64,000 bases of DNA. Origin: Microbacterium hominis NBRC 15708. GTDB lineage: Bacteria; Actinomycetota; Actinomycetes; Actinomycetales; Microbacteriaceae. The stretch is from assembly GCF_001592125.1 (NCBI RefSeq), contig NZ_BCWI01000011.1, forward strand, positions 60,036 to 124,035. Direction: 5' to 3'. Position numbers and translations under genes: made by a program. Under the pieces are notes generated by a model. That model was given only the letters and a program-made list of their open reading frames with translations. It was not told where the DNA came from and did no database searches. Positions 36,059-47,657 of the stretch are shown here, one piece after another; within the stretch, counting starts at the first letter, position 1; each line of letters starts with the position of its first letter.

Positions 36059-36847
36059 ATGAGCGATTCTCTCACCGGCGAACTGCCAAGAACGAGGAGG
36101 CTGCACACCCGACTCTGGTGGGAGATCGGAATCGTGCTCGCCCTGTCGGTCGGACGCTCCGCCGTCTTCTCGGTGCTCTCCCTCGTGCAGGCGCTGACGA
36201 GGGAGCAGGCGCTGGGCGACCAGTCGACCTCGCTCAACCCGGGCGCCAACGCGGCGCAGTTCTGGGACGTGCTGAACCAGCTCGTCAGCCAGCTCTTCGC
36301 GTTCGCTCCGATCGCCCTCGCGATCTACCTGCTGTGGGAGCCGGGAGTCTCGGCGTTCCGCCGCATCGGGCTGGACTTCCGCATGTTCGGCAAGGACCTC
36401 GGCGCGGGCGCGCTGCTGGTCGCCGTCATCGGCATCCCGGGGCTCGGGCTCTACGTGGCCGGCCGGGCGCTCGGCATCACCGTCCAGGTGGATGCCGCGC
36501 CGCTGGACGCGTCGTGGTGGACGATCCCCCTCCTGCTGCTCGCGGCGGTCCGTGCGGGGCTGACGGAGGAGGTCATCTTCATCGGCTATCTGTTCGACCG
36601 CCTGCGACGCCTGGGCTGGGGCACGTGGACCATCATCCTGTCGACGGCCGCGCTGCGCGGCGCGTACCACGCCTACCAGGGGTGGGGTCCGATCGCGGGC
36701 AACGTCGCGATGGGCATCGTGTTCGGCTGGGTCTACCACCGCTGGGGGCGGGTCATGCCGCTCGTCATCGCCCACACCCTCATCGACGTGATCGCGTTCG
36801 TGGGGTACCCGCTCGCCGCCGCCTGGTGGCCCGGCATCTTCTCCTGA
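36059..36847 (+). CDS. CPBP family intramembrane protein
   Basis: A 262-residue protein with about seven membrane helices in the CPBP (Abi/CAAX-protease-like) pattern. Motif 1 is LTEEVIFIGYLFDRLRR, motif 2 LRGAYHAYQGWGP and motif 3 VIAHTLIDVIAF. The glutamate pair and the two histidines expected of the metalloprotease fold are present. The arginine usual in EExxxR is not; the position reads Ile-Gly-Tyr, a variant also common in actinobacterial members as I recall. Substrate unknown. It is divergent from the peptide-transporter lipoprotein, and the 155-base gap holds the candidate promoter. Confidence 0.85.
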   Translation: MSDSLTGELPRTRRLHTRLWWEIGIVLALSVGRSAVFSVLSLVQALTREQALGDQSTSLNPGANAAQFWDVLNQLVSQLFAFAPIALAIYLLWEPGVSAFRRIGLDFRMFGKDLGAGALLVAVIGIPGLGLYVAGRALGITVQVDAAPLDASWWTIPLLLLAAVRAGLTEEVIFIGYLFDRLRRLGWGTWTIILSTAALRGAYHAYQGWGPIAGNVAMGIVFGWVYHRWGRVMPLVIAHTLIDVIAFVGYPLAAAWWPGIFS

Positions 36848-36880
36848 TCCGCCGCCCGCGCCCCGCGCGCGACGCCACAC

Positions 36881-36952
36881 CCGCGCCGAGACATCACCTC
36901 CGCGCCGAGACACACGATGTGCAGTGGTTTCTCGGCGCGAGAGGCGTGTCTC
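36881..36952. repeat. direct and inverted CGCGCCGAGACA repeats between convergent genes
   Basis: CCGCGCCGAGACA occurs at 36881-36893 and again at 36900-36912. The second copy is followed by its inverse, TCTCGGCGCG at 36930-36939, and GAGACAC (36907-36913) also pairs with GTGTCTC (36946-36952). It lies between the convergent stops of the CPBP gene and gcvP. It could act as a terminator, but the mix of direct and inverted copies is more like a dispersed intergenic repeat. The rest of 36848-36982 shows nothing else. Confidence 0.6.
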
Positions 36953-36982
36953 ACACGGCGGGCAGCGCGGGCCGGGCGGGCG

Positions 36983-39849
<2,867 letters not shown>

Positions 39850-39853
<4 letters not shown>

Positions 39854-40233
39854 TCCTCGCCGCCCGTGAGCGCGACGTAGGCGGCCCGGTCCAGGAGCGC
39901 GTCGACATCGCTCGGGTCGACCTGGATCTTCACGAGCCAGCCGCCGTCGAAGGCGCCGCTGTTCACGAGGGAGGGGTCGTCGACCACGGCGTCGTTGATC
40001 GCGACGACCTCGCCGGACAGCGGTGCGTAGAGCTCGCCGACCGACTTGGTCGACTCGATCTCGCCGCAGACCGTGTTCGCGGTGACGGTGGAGCCGACCG
40101 CGGGGAGGTCGACGTAGACGACGTCGCCGAGCTTGTCGGCCGCGTAGTCGGTGATGCCGACGGTGGCGACGTCGCCGTCGAGGGCGACCCACTCGTGTTC
40201 TTCGGTGTACTTGAGGGCGGTCAGGTCGGTCAT
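39850..40233 (-). CDS. gcvH: glycine cleavage system H-protein
   Basis: A 127-residue lipoyl carrier. The family pattern is complete: [20 protein letters not shown], then [20 protein letters not shown], the lipoylation site [15 protein letters not shown] (Lys ~64) and [20 protein letters not shown]. It shuttles the aminomethyl group from P- to T-protein. It overlaps gcvT by ATGA and gcvP by GTGA, so all three are co-translated. No lipoate ligase or synthase is nearby. Confidence 0.97.
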
Positions 40234-41408
40234 GCGGTCCTCCGGTAGAAAGGCAGGGCGGTCACGGTCGCGGGGATGAGCGTTCCCCGCACGTCGATGA
40301 AGAGCGAGGTGCCGGCTTCGGCGAGCGCCGCCGGGACGAAGGCCATGGCGACGGGGTGCCCGAGCGTCGGGCTGAGCGCCCCGCTGGTGATCTCGCCGAC
40401 GGGGGTGCCCGCGGCATCCACCACGGCGTAGCCGGCGCGGCCGGCGCGACGTCCCTCGGCCACGAGACCGACCAGCACGGGCAGATCGTCGGATGCCGCC
40501 GCGAGCGCGTCCTTGCCGACGAACTCGTCCTTGTCGCCGGCGACGACGCGGCCGAGCCCCGCCTGGGCCGGCAGGATCGCCGTCGACAGTTCGTGTCCGT
40601 GCAGCGGCATGCCGGCTTCGAGCCGGAGGGTGTCGCGCGCGGCGAGGCCGGCGGGGACGAGGCCGAGCGGCTCCCCCGCCTCGAGCAGGGCGTCCCACAG
40701 CGCCGGAGCGAGGGCGTTCGGCACCATCAGTTCGAAGCCGTCCTCCCCGGTGTACCCGGTGCGCGCGATGAACAGGTTCTCGTCCTGGAACCGCCCCGCG
40801 GACCAGGCGTAGTAGCCGAGGTCGGCGAGCGCCGGCTGCACGTCCGCGACGCCGGTCGTCGCTTCCACGATCTCGCGGGCGCGCGGGCCCTGCACGGCGA
40901 TCAGCGAGGTCTGGTCGGAGATGTCCTCGATGCGCGCACGCTCGGTGCCGACGACGAACCCGACGGCGCCGTCTGCGGGAACCTCCCTGCCGGACCGCAC
41001 GATCTCCGCCGCGCGGTCGACCCGCGCCGAGAACGCGTCGGCGACGAGGGCGCGGTTGCCGGCGTTGGAGATCACCAGGAAGTACTCGTCGCCGGTGCGG
41101 TAGACGATGACGTCGTCGATCACGCCGCCCTGATCGTCGAGCAGCAGCGAGTACTTGGCCTTCCCGACCTTCATCGTGGAGATGCGGCCGGCGAGCGCGT
41201 AGTCGAGGAAGGCGGCCGCGCCCGAGCCGGTCACGAGGAACTCCGCCATGTGCGAGATGTCGAACAGGCCCGCGGCCGTGCGGACGGCGTGATGCTCGGC
41301 CAGGTCGGAGGTGTAGCGCACCGGCATGTCCCACCCGCCGAAGTCGGTGAAGGAGGCTCCGAGCGCGGCGTGGCGATCGGCGAGTGCGGTGGTGCGGAGG
41401 TCTGGCAT
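40230..41408 (-). CDS. gcvT: glycine cleavage system T-protein (aminomethyltransferase)
   Basis: A 392-residue folate-dependent enzyme. It shows [20 protein letters not shown], the catalytic-region [31 protein letters not shown] and a C-terminal [20 protein letters not shown]. It releases ammonia and makes methylene-tetrahydrofolate from the GcvH-bound intermediate. The first gene of the gcv operon; ATG 41408 is preceded at close range by GGGGAGAACTC. The long leader carries the glycine riboswitch. Confidence 0.96.
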   Translation of the reverse strand: MPDLRTTALADRHAALGASFTDFGGWDMPVRYTSDLAEHHAVRTAAGLFDISHMAEFLVTGSGAAAFLDYALAGRISTMKVGKAKYSLLLDDQGGVIDDVIVYRTGDEYFLVISNAGNRALVADAFSARVDRAAEIVRSGREVPADGAVGFVVGTERARIEDISDQTSLIAVQGPRAREIVEATTGVADVQPALADLGYYAWSAGRFQDENLFIARTGYTGEDGFELMVPNALAPALWDALLEAGEPLGLVPAGLAARDTLRLEAGMPLHGHELSTAILPAQAGLGRVVAGDKDEFVGKDALAAASDDLPVLVGLVAEGRRAGRAGYAVVDAAGTPVGEITSGALSPTLGHPVAMAFVPAALAEAGTSLFIDVRGTLIPATVTALPFYRRTA

Positions 41409-41460
41409 GAGTTCTCCCCGAGATCGGGCGGGCGGATGCCGGGACCGGCAGCCGGGAACT

Positions 41461-41663
41461 CCCCCTCTGTCATGGGCCTGAGAGTTTCACCGGCTCCGTC
41501 TGCACGGGTGCCGGCTTTCACCGTCGGCGGATCCCCCCACAGCGGGGATCGCTTTCCAGAGCGGCCGGACGCGAGCGGTACGCGGACCTGAGAGATTGGC
41601 GGGGAGGCTTGCTCCTTCGGTGTCCGGGCCCCGTCGAGAACGTGGATGCCGGAGCTCTCCCGC
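41461..41663 (-). ncRNA. tandem glycine riboswitch
   Basis: Read on the minus strand upstream of gcvT. The first aptamer (about 41663-41583) opens with GCGGGAGAGCTCC, has CACCGAAGGAGCAAGCC in the core and closes with CAATCTCTCAGG. The second (about 41565-41461) has CGCTCTGGAAAGCG, GCCGACGGTGAAAGCC and closes with AACTCTCAGGCCCATGACAG. GRGAG openings, CCGA-GGxGxAA cores and CTCTCAGG-type closings are the glycine aptamer consensus, and two in tandem before gcvT is the classic arrangement. Between it and gcvT lie ~50 bases with no clear terminator hairpin, so control of translation or of partial termination remains open; glycine would be expected to turn the operon on. Confidence 0.93.
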
Positions 41664-41724
41664 ACACGTCATGCGGCCTGTCTTCAGTTGCCCTGTCAGC
41701 ATAGCGCCCACGCCGGGTGTGCGT

Positions 41725-42909
41725 TCAGCCCGTGCAGCGGCCGGATCCGACCGTGGGCGACGCGGAGGTCACCGAGGCGAGGTCGGGGCGCAGCACCGAG
41801 GTCGTCATCGCGTACCCGCGCCCTTCGCCGTCCGCGCCGCGCGCGAAGACCACGCCCACGACTTCGCCGTCGCCGGTCAGCAGCGGCCCACCGGAGTTGC
41901 CGGGCTGCACGTCGGCGTCGAGGGCGTAGATCTCGCGGGGCGCCGCGGAGGCGTCGTAGATGTCGGGCACGGGGACGGAGGCGACCGACAGCACGCCGGC
42001 GGAGATGCTCGTGAACGGTCCGCCGTGCGGGTAGCCCTGCACGGCGGCCTGCGTTCCGGGCGCGGCCGGGTCGGCGAGGGGAAGCGGCGTGGCGGCGAGG
42101 TCTCCGATCGAGATGACCGCGAGGTCGTCCACGGCATCGAACAGGACGATGCGCCCTTCCGTGGCGCGCCCGCCGGGAAGCTCGACGACGGGGGTGTCGA
42201 CTCCCGCGACGACGTGCGCGTTGGTCACGACGAGTCCCGGCGCGGCGACGAACCCCGAGCCCGTCATCGACACGCCGCAGGCGTACGCGGTGCCGCTGAC
42301 GCGGGCGACCGATGCCGACGCGGCCTGCAGCTGGGGGTCGTCGAGGGTGATGGGCGGATCGGTCGGTGCCACCACCGCGCCGATGGCCGCTTCGAGCCGC
42401 GGGAGGCCGTCGGACAGCAGCGCGCCGCGCGCCGTCGCCAGGGCTTCGTCCAGGGGCGCCGGGGTGAGGGCGTCGATCGCGCCGAGCACCCGCGACGAGG
42501 CGACGGCCGACGAGACGTACGGGATGCCGGCGGTCGCGAGCCCGGAGGAGACGAGCAGGAGTGCCAGCGCCGTCGCGACGGTCGTCAGCACGCCCCCGAG
42601 GAAGCGCTCGAGCCCGCGGAGCCGGCTGCGGTCGACGCCCCGGCGCACCGCCCTGCCGATCGCGGCGCCGGCCGCCGTGCCGATCACGACCAGGCCGATC
42701 GCGGCGGCGGCGAGCGCCGCGGTGCGCGCGCCGCCGGACGGGATCACGGTCGAGAGCCAGGGCGTCGCGAGGGGAAGCAGCCAGAGGGCGGCGGCGGCGC
42801 CGACGATCATGCCGATGACGCTGCCCAGGCTCGCGAAGAACCCACGGGCGATGCCCGCCGCGAACGCGATGAGCAGGGCCGCGGCGGCGATGATGTCGAC
42901 GATGAGCAC
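41725..42909 (-). CDS. MarP-type membrane serine protease
   Basis: A 394-residue protein from GTG 42909, with GGAGG seven bases upstream. Residues 1-~125 carry four hydrophobic helices in the CvpA (colicin V production) pattern; residues ~195-390 form a chymotrypsin-like protease with the triad His in VVTNAHVVAG, Asp in DAVDDLAVISIG and Ser in QPGNSGGPLL. Two cysteines, in TAYACGVSMTG and SGRCTG, could form a disulphide, as known for mycobacterial MarP, which protects against acid and oxidative stress. The protease part would be extracytoplasmic. The open frame upstream overlaps the nrtR promoter and is not used. Confidence 0.9.
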   Translation of the reverse strand: MLIVDIIAAAALLIAFAAGIARGFFASLGSVIGMIVGAAAALWLLPLATPWLSTVIPSGGARTAALAAAAIGLVVIGTAAGAAIGRAVRRGVDRSRLRGLERFLGGVLTTVATALALLLVSSGLATAGIPYVSSAVASSRVLGAIDALTPAPLDEALATARGALLSDGLPRLEAAIGAVVAPTDPPITLDDPQLQAASASVARVSGTAYACGVSMTGSGFVAAPGLVVTNAHVVAGVDTPVVELPGGRATEGRIVLFDAVDDLAVISIGDLAATPLPLADPAAPGTQAAVQGYPHGGPFTSISAGVLSVASVPVPDIYDASAAPREIYALDADVQPGNSGGPLLTGDGEVVGVVFARGADGEGRGYAMTTSVLRPDLASVTSASPTVGSGRCTG

Positions 42910-42999
42910 GGGGTGACCTCCGCCGACACCGTACCCGGCCGTCCTCGGTGCTTCCTGCACGATCGCCGCGGGCCCCCGATCTGATCCGGCGAGGTCGGT

Positions 43000-43029
43000 T
43001 TGACCTTCGTGTCGGGATGACTCTAAGAT
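43000..43029 (+). promoter_or_regulatory. candidate promoter of nrtR-nad operon
   Basis: TTGACC (43000-43005) and TAAGAT (43024-43029) are 18 bases apart, close to the sigma-70 consensus for actinobacterial housekeeping promoters. Transcription would start near 43036, just before the proposed NrtR operator and start codon. Confidence 0.6.
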
Positions 43030-43040
43030 CGTGGCCGAGG

Positions 43041-43058
43041 TTATGGTCACCATGACAA
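43041..43058. promoter_or_regulatory. nrtR: candidate NrtR operator
   Basis: TTATGGTCACCATGACAA contains the perfect dyad ATGGT-C-ACCAT (43043-43053). It lies a few bases after the predicted transcription start and covers the ATG of nrtR. NrtR regulators bind palindromic sites upstream of NAD synthesis genes, so autorepression of nrtR-nadABC is the natural reading. The exact consensus in this family differs between lineages. Confidence 0.5.
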
Positions 43059-43777
43059 GAACAGACTCCGCTGTCGACGGCATCCGTGTCGCCGTGTCGA
43101 CGGTCATCTTCAGCCTGCGGCGCGACGCCGACGGGCGGCTGGCGGTCGTCCTCCCGCTCGTGCGGCGCACGCGGGATCCCCACGAGGGACGCTGGGCGCT
43201 GCCCGGCGGCTGGCTGGACAGCACGGAGGAGCTCGAGACGGCGGCCTCGCGCACGCTGGCCGAGACGACCGGCCTCGCGCCCAGCTACCTCGAGCAGCTC
43301 TACGCCTTCGGCGACATCGGCCGCTCCCCCGGCCGCGTCGTGTCCATCGTCTACTGGGCGCTGCTGCGCGAGGGCGCCCAGCTGCCCGCCGACGCCGAGA
43401 ACGTCGCCTGGTTCGACGCCTCCCGACCGCCGGAGCTGGCCTTCGACCATCGCCACATCGTCGAATACGCGCTGTGGCGGCTGCGCAACAAGGTCGGCTA
43501 CAGCCGCATCGCGCACGGGCTGCTGCCGGACCTGTTCACCCTGTCGGACCTGCGCGAGGTCTACGAGGCGATCCTCGAACGCGAGCTCGACCCCGCCAAC
43601 TTCCGACGCCAGGTCGAGAACTCGGGGACGCTCATCCCCACGGAGCGCTTCCGCACGGGCAGCCACCGTCCGGCCCGCCTGTACCGCTACAACCACGACG
43701 TCGAGCTGGCCGATCGCGGCCCGCTGCCCACCGACACCCCCGCACCACCCGTCCTTCCCGAAGAGGTCACGATATGA
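43052..43777 (+). CDS. nrtR: NrtR-type NUDIX transcriptional regulator of NAD synthesis
   Basis: A 241-residue protein. Residues ~10-140 form a Nudix fold with GRWALPGGWLDSTEELETAA and RTLAETTGL; the Nudix box is degenerate (RTLAET in place of REUxEE), as usual for NrtR regulators that bind ADP-ribose without hydrolysing it well. Residues ~150-225 form a winged helix: FTLSDLREVYEAILERELDP and FRRQVENSGTLIPTERF. It sits first in the nadABC operon, with its stop overlapping the nadA ATG. Starts at GTG 43031, ATG 43043 and ATG 43052 are all in frame; the promoter position favours one of the two ATGs. Confidence 0.9.
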   Translation: MTRTDSAVDGIRVAVSTVIFSLRRDADGRLAVVLPLVRRTRDPHEGRWALPGGWLDSTEELETAASRTLAETTGLAPSYLEQLYAFGDIGRSPGRVVSIVYWALLREGAQLPADAENVAWFDASRPPELAFDHRHIVEYALWRLRNKVGYSRIAHGLLPDLFTLSDLREVYEAILERELDPANFRRQVENSGTLIPTERFRTGSHRPARLYRYNHDVELADRGPLPTDTPAPPVLPEEVTI

Positions 43778-45096
43778 GCGCCACCATCCTCACCCTCACG
43801 CCGCCGCCGGCCGACGCCGTCGACCCGAGCGTCGACCACGGCATCCAGGCCATCGTCGCCGGCGCTTCGACGGCCGAGACCTGCAACACGGAGCTCGCCG
43901 CGGGCCCGTGGGACTTCGACCGACGTCCCGGCTACGGTCCCGGCTCGTCGATGGGCGATGTGATCCCCGTGGGCTCGCCGCGTCAGGGAGAGCTGCCCGC
44001 CGAGTACCGCACCGCCGGCGAGGACGAGCTGCACGCCCGCATCCGCGCCGCGAAGCAGACGCTCGGCTCGCGCGTCGTGGTGCTCGGTCACTTCTACCAG
44101 CGCGAAGAGGTCGTCACCCACGCGGACTACGTGGGCGACTCCTTCCAGCTCGCCAACGCGGCGCTCGAGCACCCGGATGCCGAAGCGATCGTCTTCTGCG
44201 GCGTGCACTTCATGGCGGAGACCGCCGATCTGCTGTCGCGCCCGGAGCAGGCGGTCATCCTTCCGAACCTCGCGGCGGGATGCTCGATGGCCGACATGGC
44301 CTCCATCGACGAGGTCGAGGAGTGCTGGGAGCAGCTGGCGGACGTGTACGGAGACCTCGAGGCCCCGGACGCCGACGGTCGCGTGCCGGTGATCCCGGTC
44401 ACGTACATGAACTCGTCGGCGGCGATCAAGGGCTTCGTCGGGCGCCACGGCGGCATCGTCTGCACCTCGTCGAACGCCCGCACCGTGCTGGAGTGGGCCT
44501 TCGCCCGCGGGCGCCGCGTCCTCTTCTTCCCCGACCAGCACCTCGGCCGCAACACCGCGAAGGCGATGGGCGTGCCGATCGCGCAGATGCCGATGTGGAA
44601 TCCGCGCAAGCCGCTCGGCGGCTCCACCCCGGCCGAGCTCGCGGACGCACGGGTGATCCTGTGGCACGGGTTCTGCTCCGTGCACCGCCGGTTCACGGTC
44701 GACCAGATCGACAAGGCGCGCGCCGAGCACCCGGGGGTGCGGGTCATCGTCCACCCCGAGTGCCCGATGGCGGTGGTGGATGCCGCCGACGAGGCGGGGT
44801 CCACGGACTACATCCGCAAGGCGATCGCCGCGGCCACCGAGCCGACGACCTTCGCGATCGGCACCGAGATCAACCTCGTCCAGCGGCTCGCGGCGCAGTA
44901 CCCCCAGCACCGCATCTTCTGCCTGGACCCGGTGGTCTGCCCGTGCTCGACGATGTACCGCATCCACCCCGGGTATCTCGCCTGGGTGCTGGAACGGCTC
45001 GTCGCCGGCGAGGTCGTCAACCGCATCACGGTGCCCGCCGACGTCGCCGATCCGGCGCGCGTCGCGCTCGAGCGGATGCTGGCGGCCAAGCCGTGA
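43774..45096 (+). CDS. nadA: quinolinate synthase
   Basis: A 440-residue protein that condenses iminoaspartate with dihydroxyacetone phosphate to quinolinate, using a [4Fe-4S] cluster. Cluster Cys candidates are in IVFCGVHFMAE, GGIVCTSSNA and LDPVVCPCSTMYRIHP; substrate-site motifs are VVLGHFYQREEVV, GDSFQLA and VHPECPMAV. The first ~80 residues extend beyond the shorter family members, as is common in actinobacteria. ATG overlaps the nrtR stop (ATATGA), and its own stop overlaps nadB. NadB makes its substrate, and the NifS-like protein downstream could supply sulfur for the cluster. Confidence 0.96.
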   Translation: MSATILTLTPPPADAVDPSVDHGIQAIVAGASTAETCNTELAAGPWDFDRRPGYGPGSSMGDVIPVGSPRQGELPAEYRTAGEDELHARIRAAKQTLGSRVVVLGHFYQREEVVTHADYVGDSFQLANAALEHPDAEAIVFCGVHFMAETADLLSRPEQAVILPNLAAGCSMADMASIDEVEECWEQLADVYGDLEAPDADGRVPVIPVTYMNSSAAIKGFVGRHGGIVCTSSNARTVLEWAFARGRRVLFFPDQHLGRNTAKAMGVPIAQMPMWNPRKPLGGSTPAELADARVILWHGFCSVHRRFTVDQIDKARAEHPGVRVIVHPECPMAVVDAADEAGSTDYIRKAIAAATEPTTFAIGTEINLVQRLAAQYPQHRIFCLDPVVCPCSTMYRIHPGYLAWVLERLVAGEVVNRITVPADVADPARVALERMLAAKP

Positions 45097-46742
45097 CCGC
45101 GACCGACGCCGCCCCGCGGGTGCCGCCGGCGCGGCGGGACGCGCCGCACGTGGTCATCGCGGGCTCCGGGATCGCCGGGCTCACCGCGGCCCTGCACGCC
45201 ACGGCATCCGGATGCCGGGTCACGCTCGTGACGAAAGACGTGCTGGAGCACGCGAACACGCGGTACGCGCAGGGCGGGATCGCCGGCGTCATGTTCGACG
45301 ACGACAGCGCGGCGGCGCACGAGCGCGACACGCTGGTGGCGGGGGCAGGCCTCAGCGACGCCGACGCGGTGCGCGTGCTCGTCGAGGAGGGGCCCGCCCG
45401 CATCCGCGAGCTCATCGCACGGGGCGTGGAGTTCGACCGGGGAGCCGACGGCACCCTCGTCAAGGGACTGGAAGCCGCCCACTCCTACCCCCGTGTGCTG
45501 CACGCGGGGGGCGATGCGACGGGCAGCGCGATCGAGAAGGCGCTCGTCGGGCGGCTTCGGGTCAGCGGCGTCGACGTCCTCGAGCACGCCTTCCTCGTCG
45601 ACGTGCTCCTCGACGGCGACGGGCGCGCCCGCGGCGTGGACCTGCTCGTCGACGACGAGCGTCGCGTGTCGCTCGACGCCGACGCCGTCGTCCTCGCCAC
45701 CGGCGGTGCCGGGCAGCTGTACGCGCACACGACCAACCCGCCGGTCGCCACCGGAGACGGCATCGCCGCCGCGGTGCGCGCCGGCGCCGTGGTCCGCGAC
45801 CTGGAGTTCGTCCAGTTCCACCCGACCGTGCTCACCTCGCGGCCGGGAGAGGCGTTCCTCGTCTCCGAGGCGGTGCGGGGCGAGGGCGGCGTCCTGAGAG
45901 ACGAACAGGGTCGCCGATTCATGCTCGACGTCCATCCCGACGCCGAGCTCGCGCCGCGCGACGTGGTCGCGCGCGCCATCGCCGCCGTGATGGAGGAGCA
46001 GTCGGGTCGCCCCGTGCTGCTGGACGCGACGGGACTCGGACACGACGGCTCCGGCCCCGCACGCAAGCAGACGGCGGCCTTCCTCGCGCGCCGGTTCCCG
46101 ACGATCGACGCGGCCGTCCGGGAGCGGGGGTTCGACTGGTCGCAGGAGCCGATCCCCGTCACTCCCGCCGCGCACTACCTGATGGGCGGCGTCGCCACCG
46201 ACCTGGCCGGGCGGACCAGCGTCCCGAGGCTCTACGCGGTGGGCGAGGTCGCCCGCACCGGCGTCCACGGCGCGAACCGGCTCGCCTCCAACTCGCTGCT
46301 CGAAGGCGCGGTGTTCGGTGCGCGCGCCGGTGACGCCGTCGCCGCCGACCTCGCCTCCGGACTCTGGCCGTCGCCCGCGCCGCTCGCGGCCGCCGACGAC
46401 GACGGCGCCGCGGCGGTCCCGGCCGGCTCGACCGCCGGCATCCCGTCGCCCGCGCCCTTCACGCGACGCGCCCTCCAGCGGGTGATGTGGGAGGACGCCG
46501 GCCTCGTCCGCGACGCCGCGGGTCTGGATCGCGCGAGCCGGATGATCGCGGGCTGGCGCGCACAGCCGCGGACGCCGCGCACCGAGGCCGAGTTCGAGGA
46601 CGAGAACCTGCTCGTCGTCGCGGCCCAGGTGGTCGGCGCCGCGGCGGCGCGCACCGCATCCGTCGGCGCGCACACCCGGCGCGACGACACCGGGGCCTCG
46701 AACGACCGGGCGTCCCGAGAGCTGGAGGGCGCATCATGCTGA
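45093..46742 (+). CDS. nadB: L-aspartate oxidase
   Basis: A 549-residue FAD enzyme that oxidises L-aspartate to iminoaspartate for NadA. FAD motif VVIAGSGIAGLTAALHA (residue ~22), NTRYAQGGIAGVMFDDD, the catalytic-region FVQFHPTVLTS, EAVRGEGGVLRDEQG and AAHYLMGGVATDLAGR followed by GEVARTGVHGANRLASNSLL are all present and distinguish it from succinate dehydrogenase by the aspartate oxidase N-terminus. The start is GTG in GTGA shared with the nadA stop. The C-terminal ~150 residues are variable and alanine-rich. Confidence 0.96.
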   Translation: MTATDAAPRVPPARRDAPHVVIAGSGIAGLTAALHATASGCRVTLVTKDVLEHANTRYAQGGIAGVMFDDDSAAAHERDTLVAGAGLSDADAVRVLVEEGPARIRELIARGVEFDRGADGTLVKGLEAAHSYPRVLHAGGDATGSAIEKALVGRLRVSGVDVLEHAFLVDVLLDGDGRARGVDLLVDDERRVSLDADAVVLATGGAGQLYAHTTNPPVATGDGIAAAVRAGAVVRDLEFVQFHPTVLTSRPGEAFLVSEAVRGEGGVLRDEQGRRFMLDVHPDAELAPRDVVARAIAAVMEEQSGRPVLLDATGLGHDGSGPARKQTAAFLARRFPTIDAAVRERGFDWSQEPIPVTPAAHYLMGGVATDLAGRTSVPRLYAVGEVARTGVHGANRLASNSLLEGAVFGARAGDAVAADLASGLWPSPAPLAAADDDGAAAVPAGSTAGIPSPAPFTRRALQRVMWEDAGLVRDAAGLDRASRMIAGWRAQPRTPRTEAEFEDENLLVVAAQVVGAAAARTASVGAHTRRDDTGASNDRASRELEGASC

Positions 46743-47644
46743 CCCGGCGCCACATCGACCGCGTCGTCGCCGCCGCGCTCGACGAGGATGCACCGTGGGG
46801 CGACCTCACGAGTCGGTACCTGATCCCCGAGGATGCCGTCGCCACCGCCGACCTCGTCGCGCGCGAGCCCGGCGTCTTCAGCGGCGGCGAGGTCTTCGCC
46901 GCCGCGTTCGCGCTGACCGATCCCGCCGTCGCGGTGCGGCTCCACCGGCGCGACGGTGAGAGCTTCGCGGCCGGGGACGTGCTCGCCACCGTGGCCGGCC
47001 CGGCCCGCGCCGTGCTGACCGCGGAGCGCGTCGGACTCAATTTCGTGCAGCGGATGAGCGGCATCGCGACGCTGACGGCGCGCTACGTCGCCGCGGTGGC
47101 GGGCACGCGGGCGCGCATCGCCGACACGCGCAAGACCACGCCGGGCCTTCGCGCCCTCGAGCGCCACGCCGTGCGCAGCGGCGGGGGACGCAACCACCGC
47201 TACTCGCTGTCGGACGCGGTCATGGCCAAGGACAACCACCTCGCAGTCCTCACCGCGGGCGGCGCCGACGTGACGGCGGCGCTGCGCACGGCACTCGCGG
47301 AGCTGCCTCACACGGCGCACATCGAGGTGGAGGTCGACCGACTCGACCAGATCGAGCCCGTCCTCGCGGCGAGCACCGCGGCGGCGCGGATCGGCACGAT
47401 CATGCTCGACAACTTCTCCCTCGACGACCTCCGCGCCGGCGTCGCGCAGGTCGCGGGCCGCGCCACCGTGGAAGCCTCGGGAGGCGTCAGCCTGGAGACC
47501 GTCGCGGCCATCGCGGCCACCGGCGTCGACGTGATCTCGGTCGGCGCGCTCACCCACTCGGCGCGGGCGCTCGATCTCGGTCTCGACGCCCGCATCGCGC
47601 GCGGCGACGGGGGCGCGGCCACCGCCTCGACACCGGCGGGCTGA
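46736..47644 (+). CDS. nadC: nicotinate-nucleotide pyrophosphorylase (carboxylating)
   Basis: A 302-residue type II phosphoribosyltransferase converting quinolinate and PRPP to nicotinate mononucleotide. Family motifs are DEDAPWGDLTSRYLIP, ERVGLNFVQRMSGIATLT, RIADTRKTTPGLRALE, GGGRNHRYSLSDAVMAKDNH, IEVEVDRLDQ, IMLDNFSLDDLR and ASGGVSLETV. The ATG at 46736 lies inside the end of nadB (7-base overlap). It completes de novo synthesis from aspartate to NaMN within one transcript. Confidence 0.97.
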   Translation: MLTRRHIDRVVAAALDEDAPWGDLTSRYLIPEDAVATADLVAREPGVFSGGEVFAAAFALTDPAVAVRLHRRDGESFAAGDVLATVAGPARAVLTAERVGLNFVQRMSGIATLTARYVAAVAGTRARIADTRKTTPGLRALERHAVRSGGGRNHRYSLSDAVMAKDNHLAVLTAGGADVTAALRTALAELPHTAHIEVEVDRLDQIEPVLAASTAAARIGTIMLDNFSLDDLRAGVAQVAGRATVEASGGVSLETVAAIAATGVDVISVGALTHSARALDLGLDARIARGDGGAATASTPAG

Positions 47645-47657
47645 CGGGAGATCGGGC

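Noticed and set aside
41725..43254. A longer MarP starting upstream of 42909
   Set aside because: The extension overlaps the nrtR promoter and coding start and is Ser/Arg-rich with no domain. GTG 42909 has a good ribosome site and starts directly at the first membrane helix.
43086..46742. A 1218-residue fusion ending in NadB
   Set aside because: The first ~670 residues are an out-of-frame reading of nrtR and nadA. The real NadB begins at GTG 45093.
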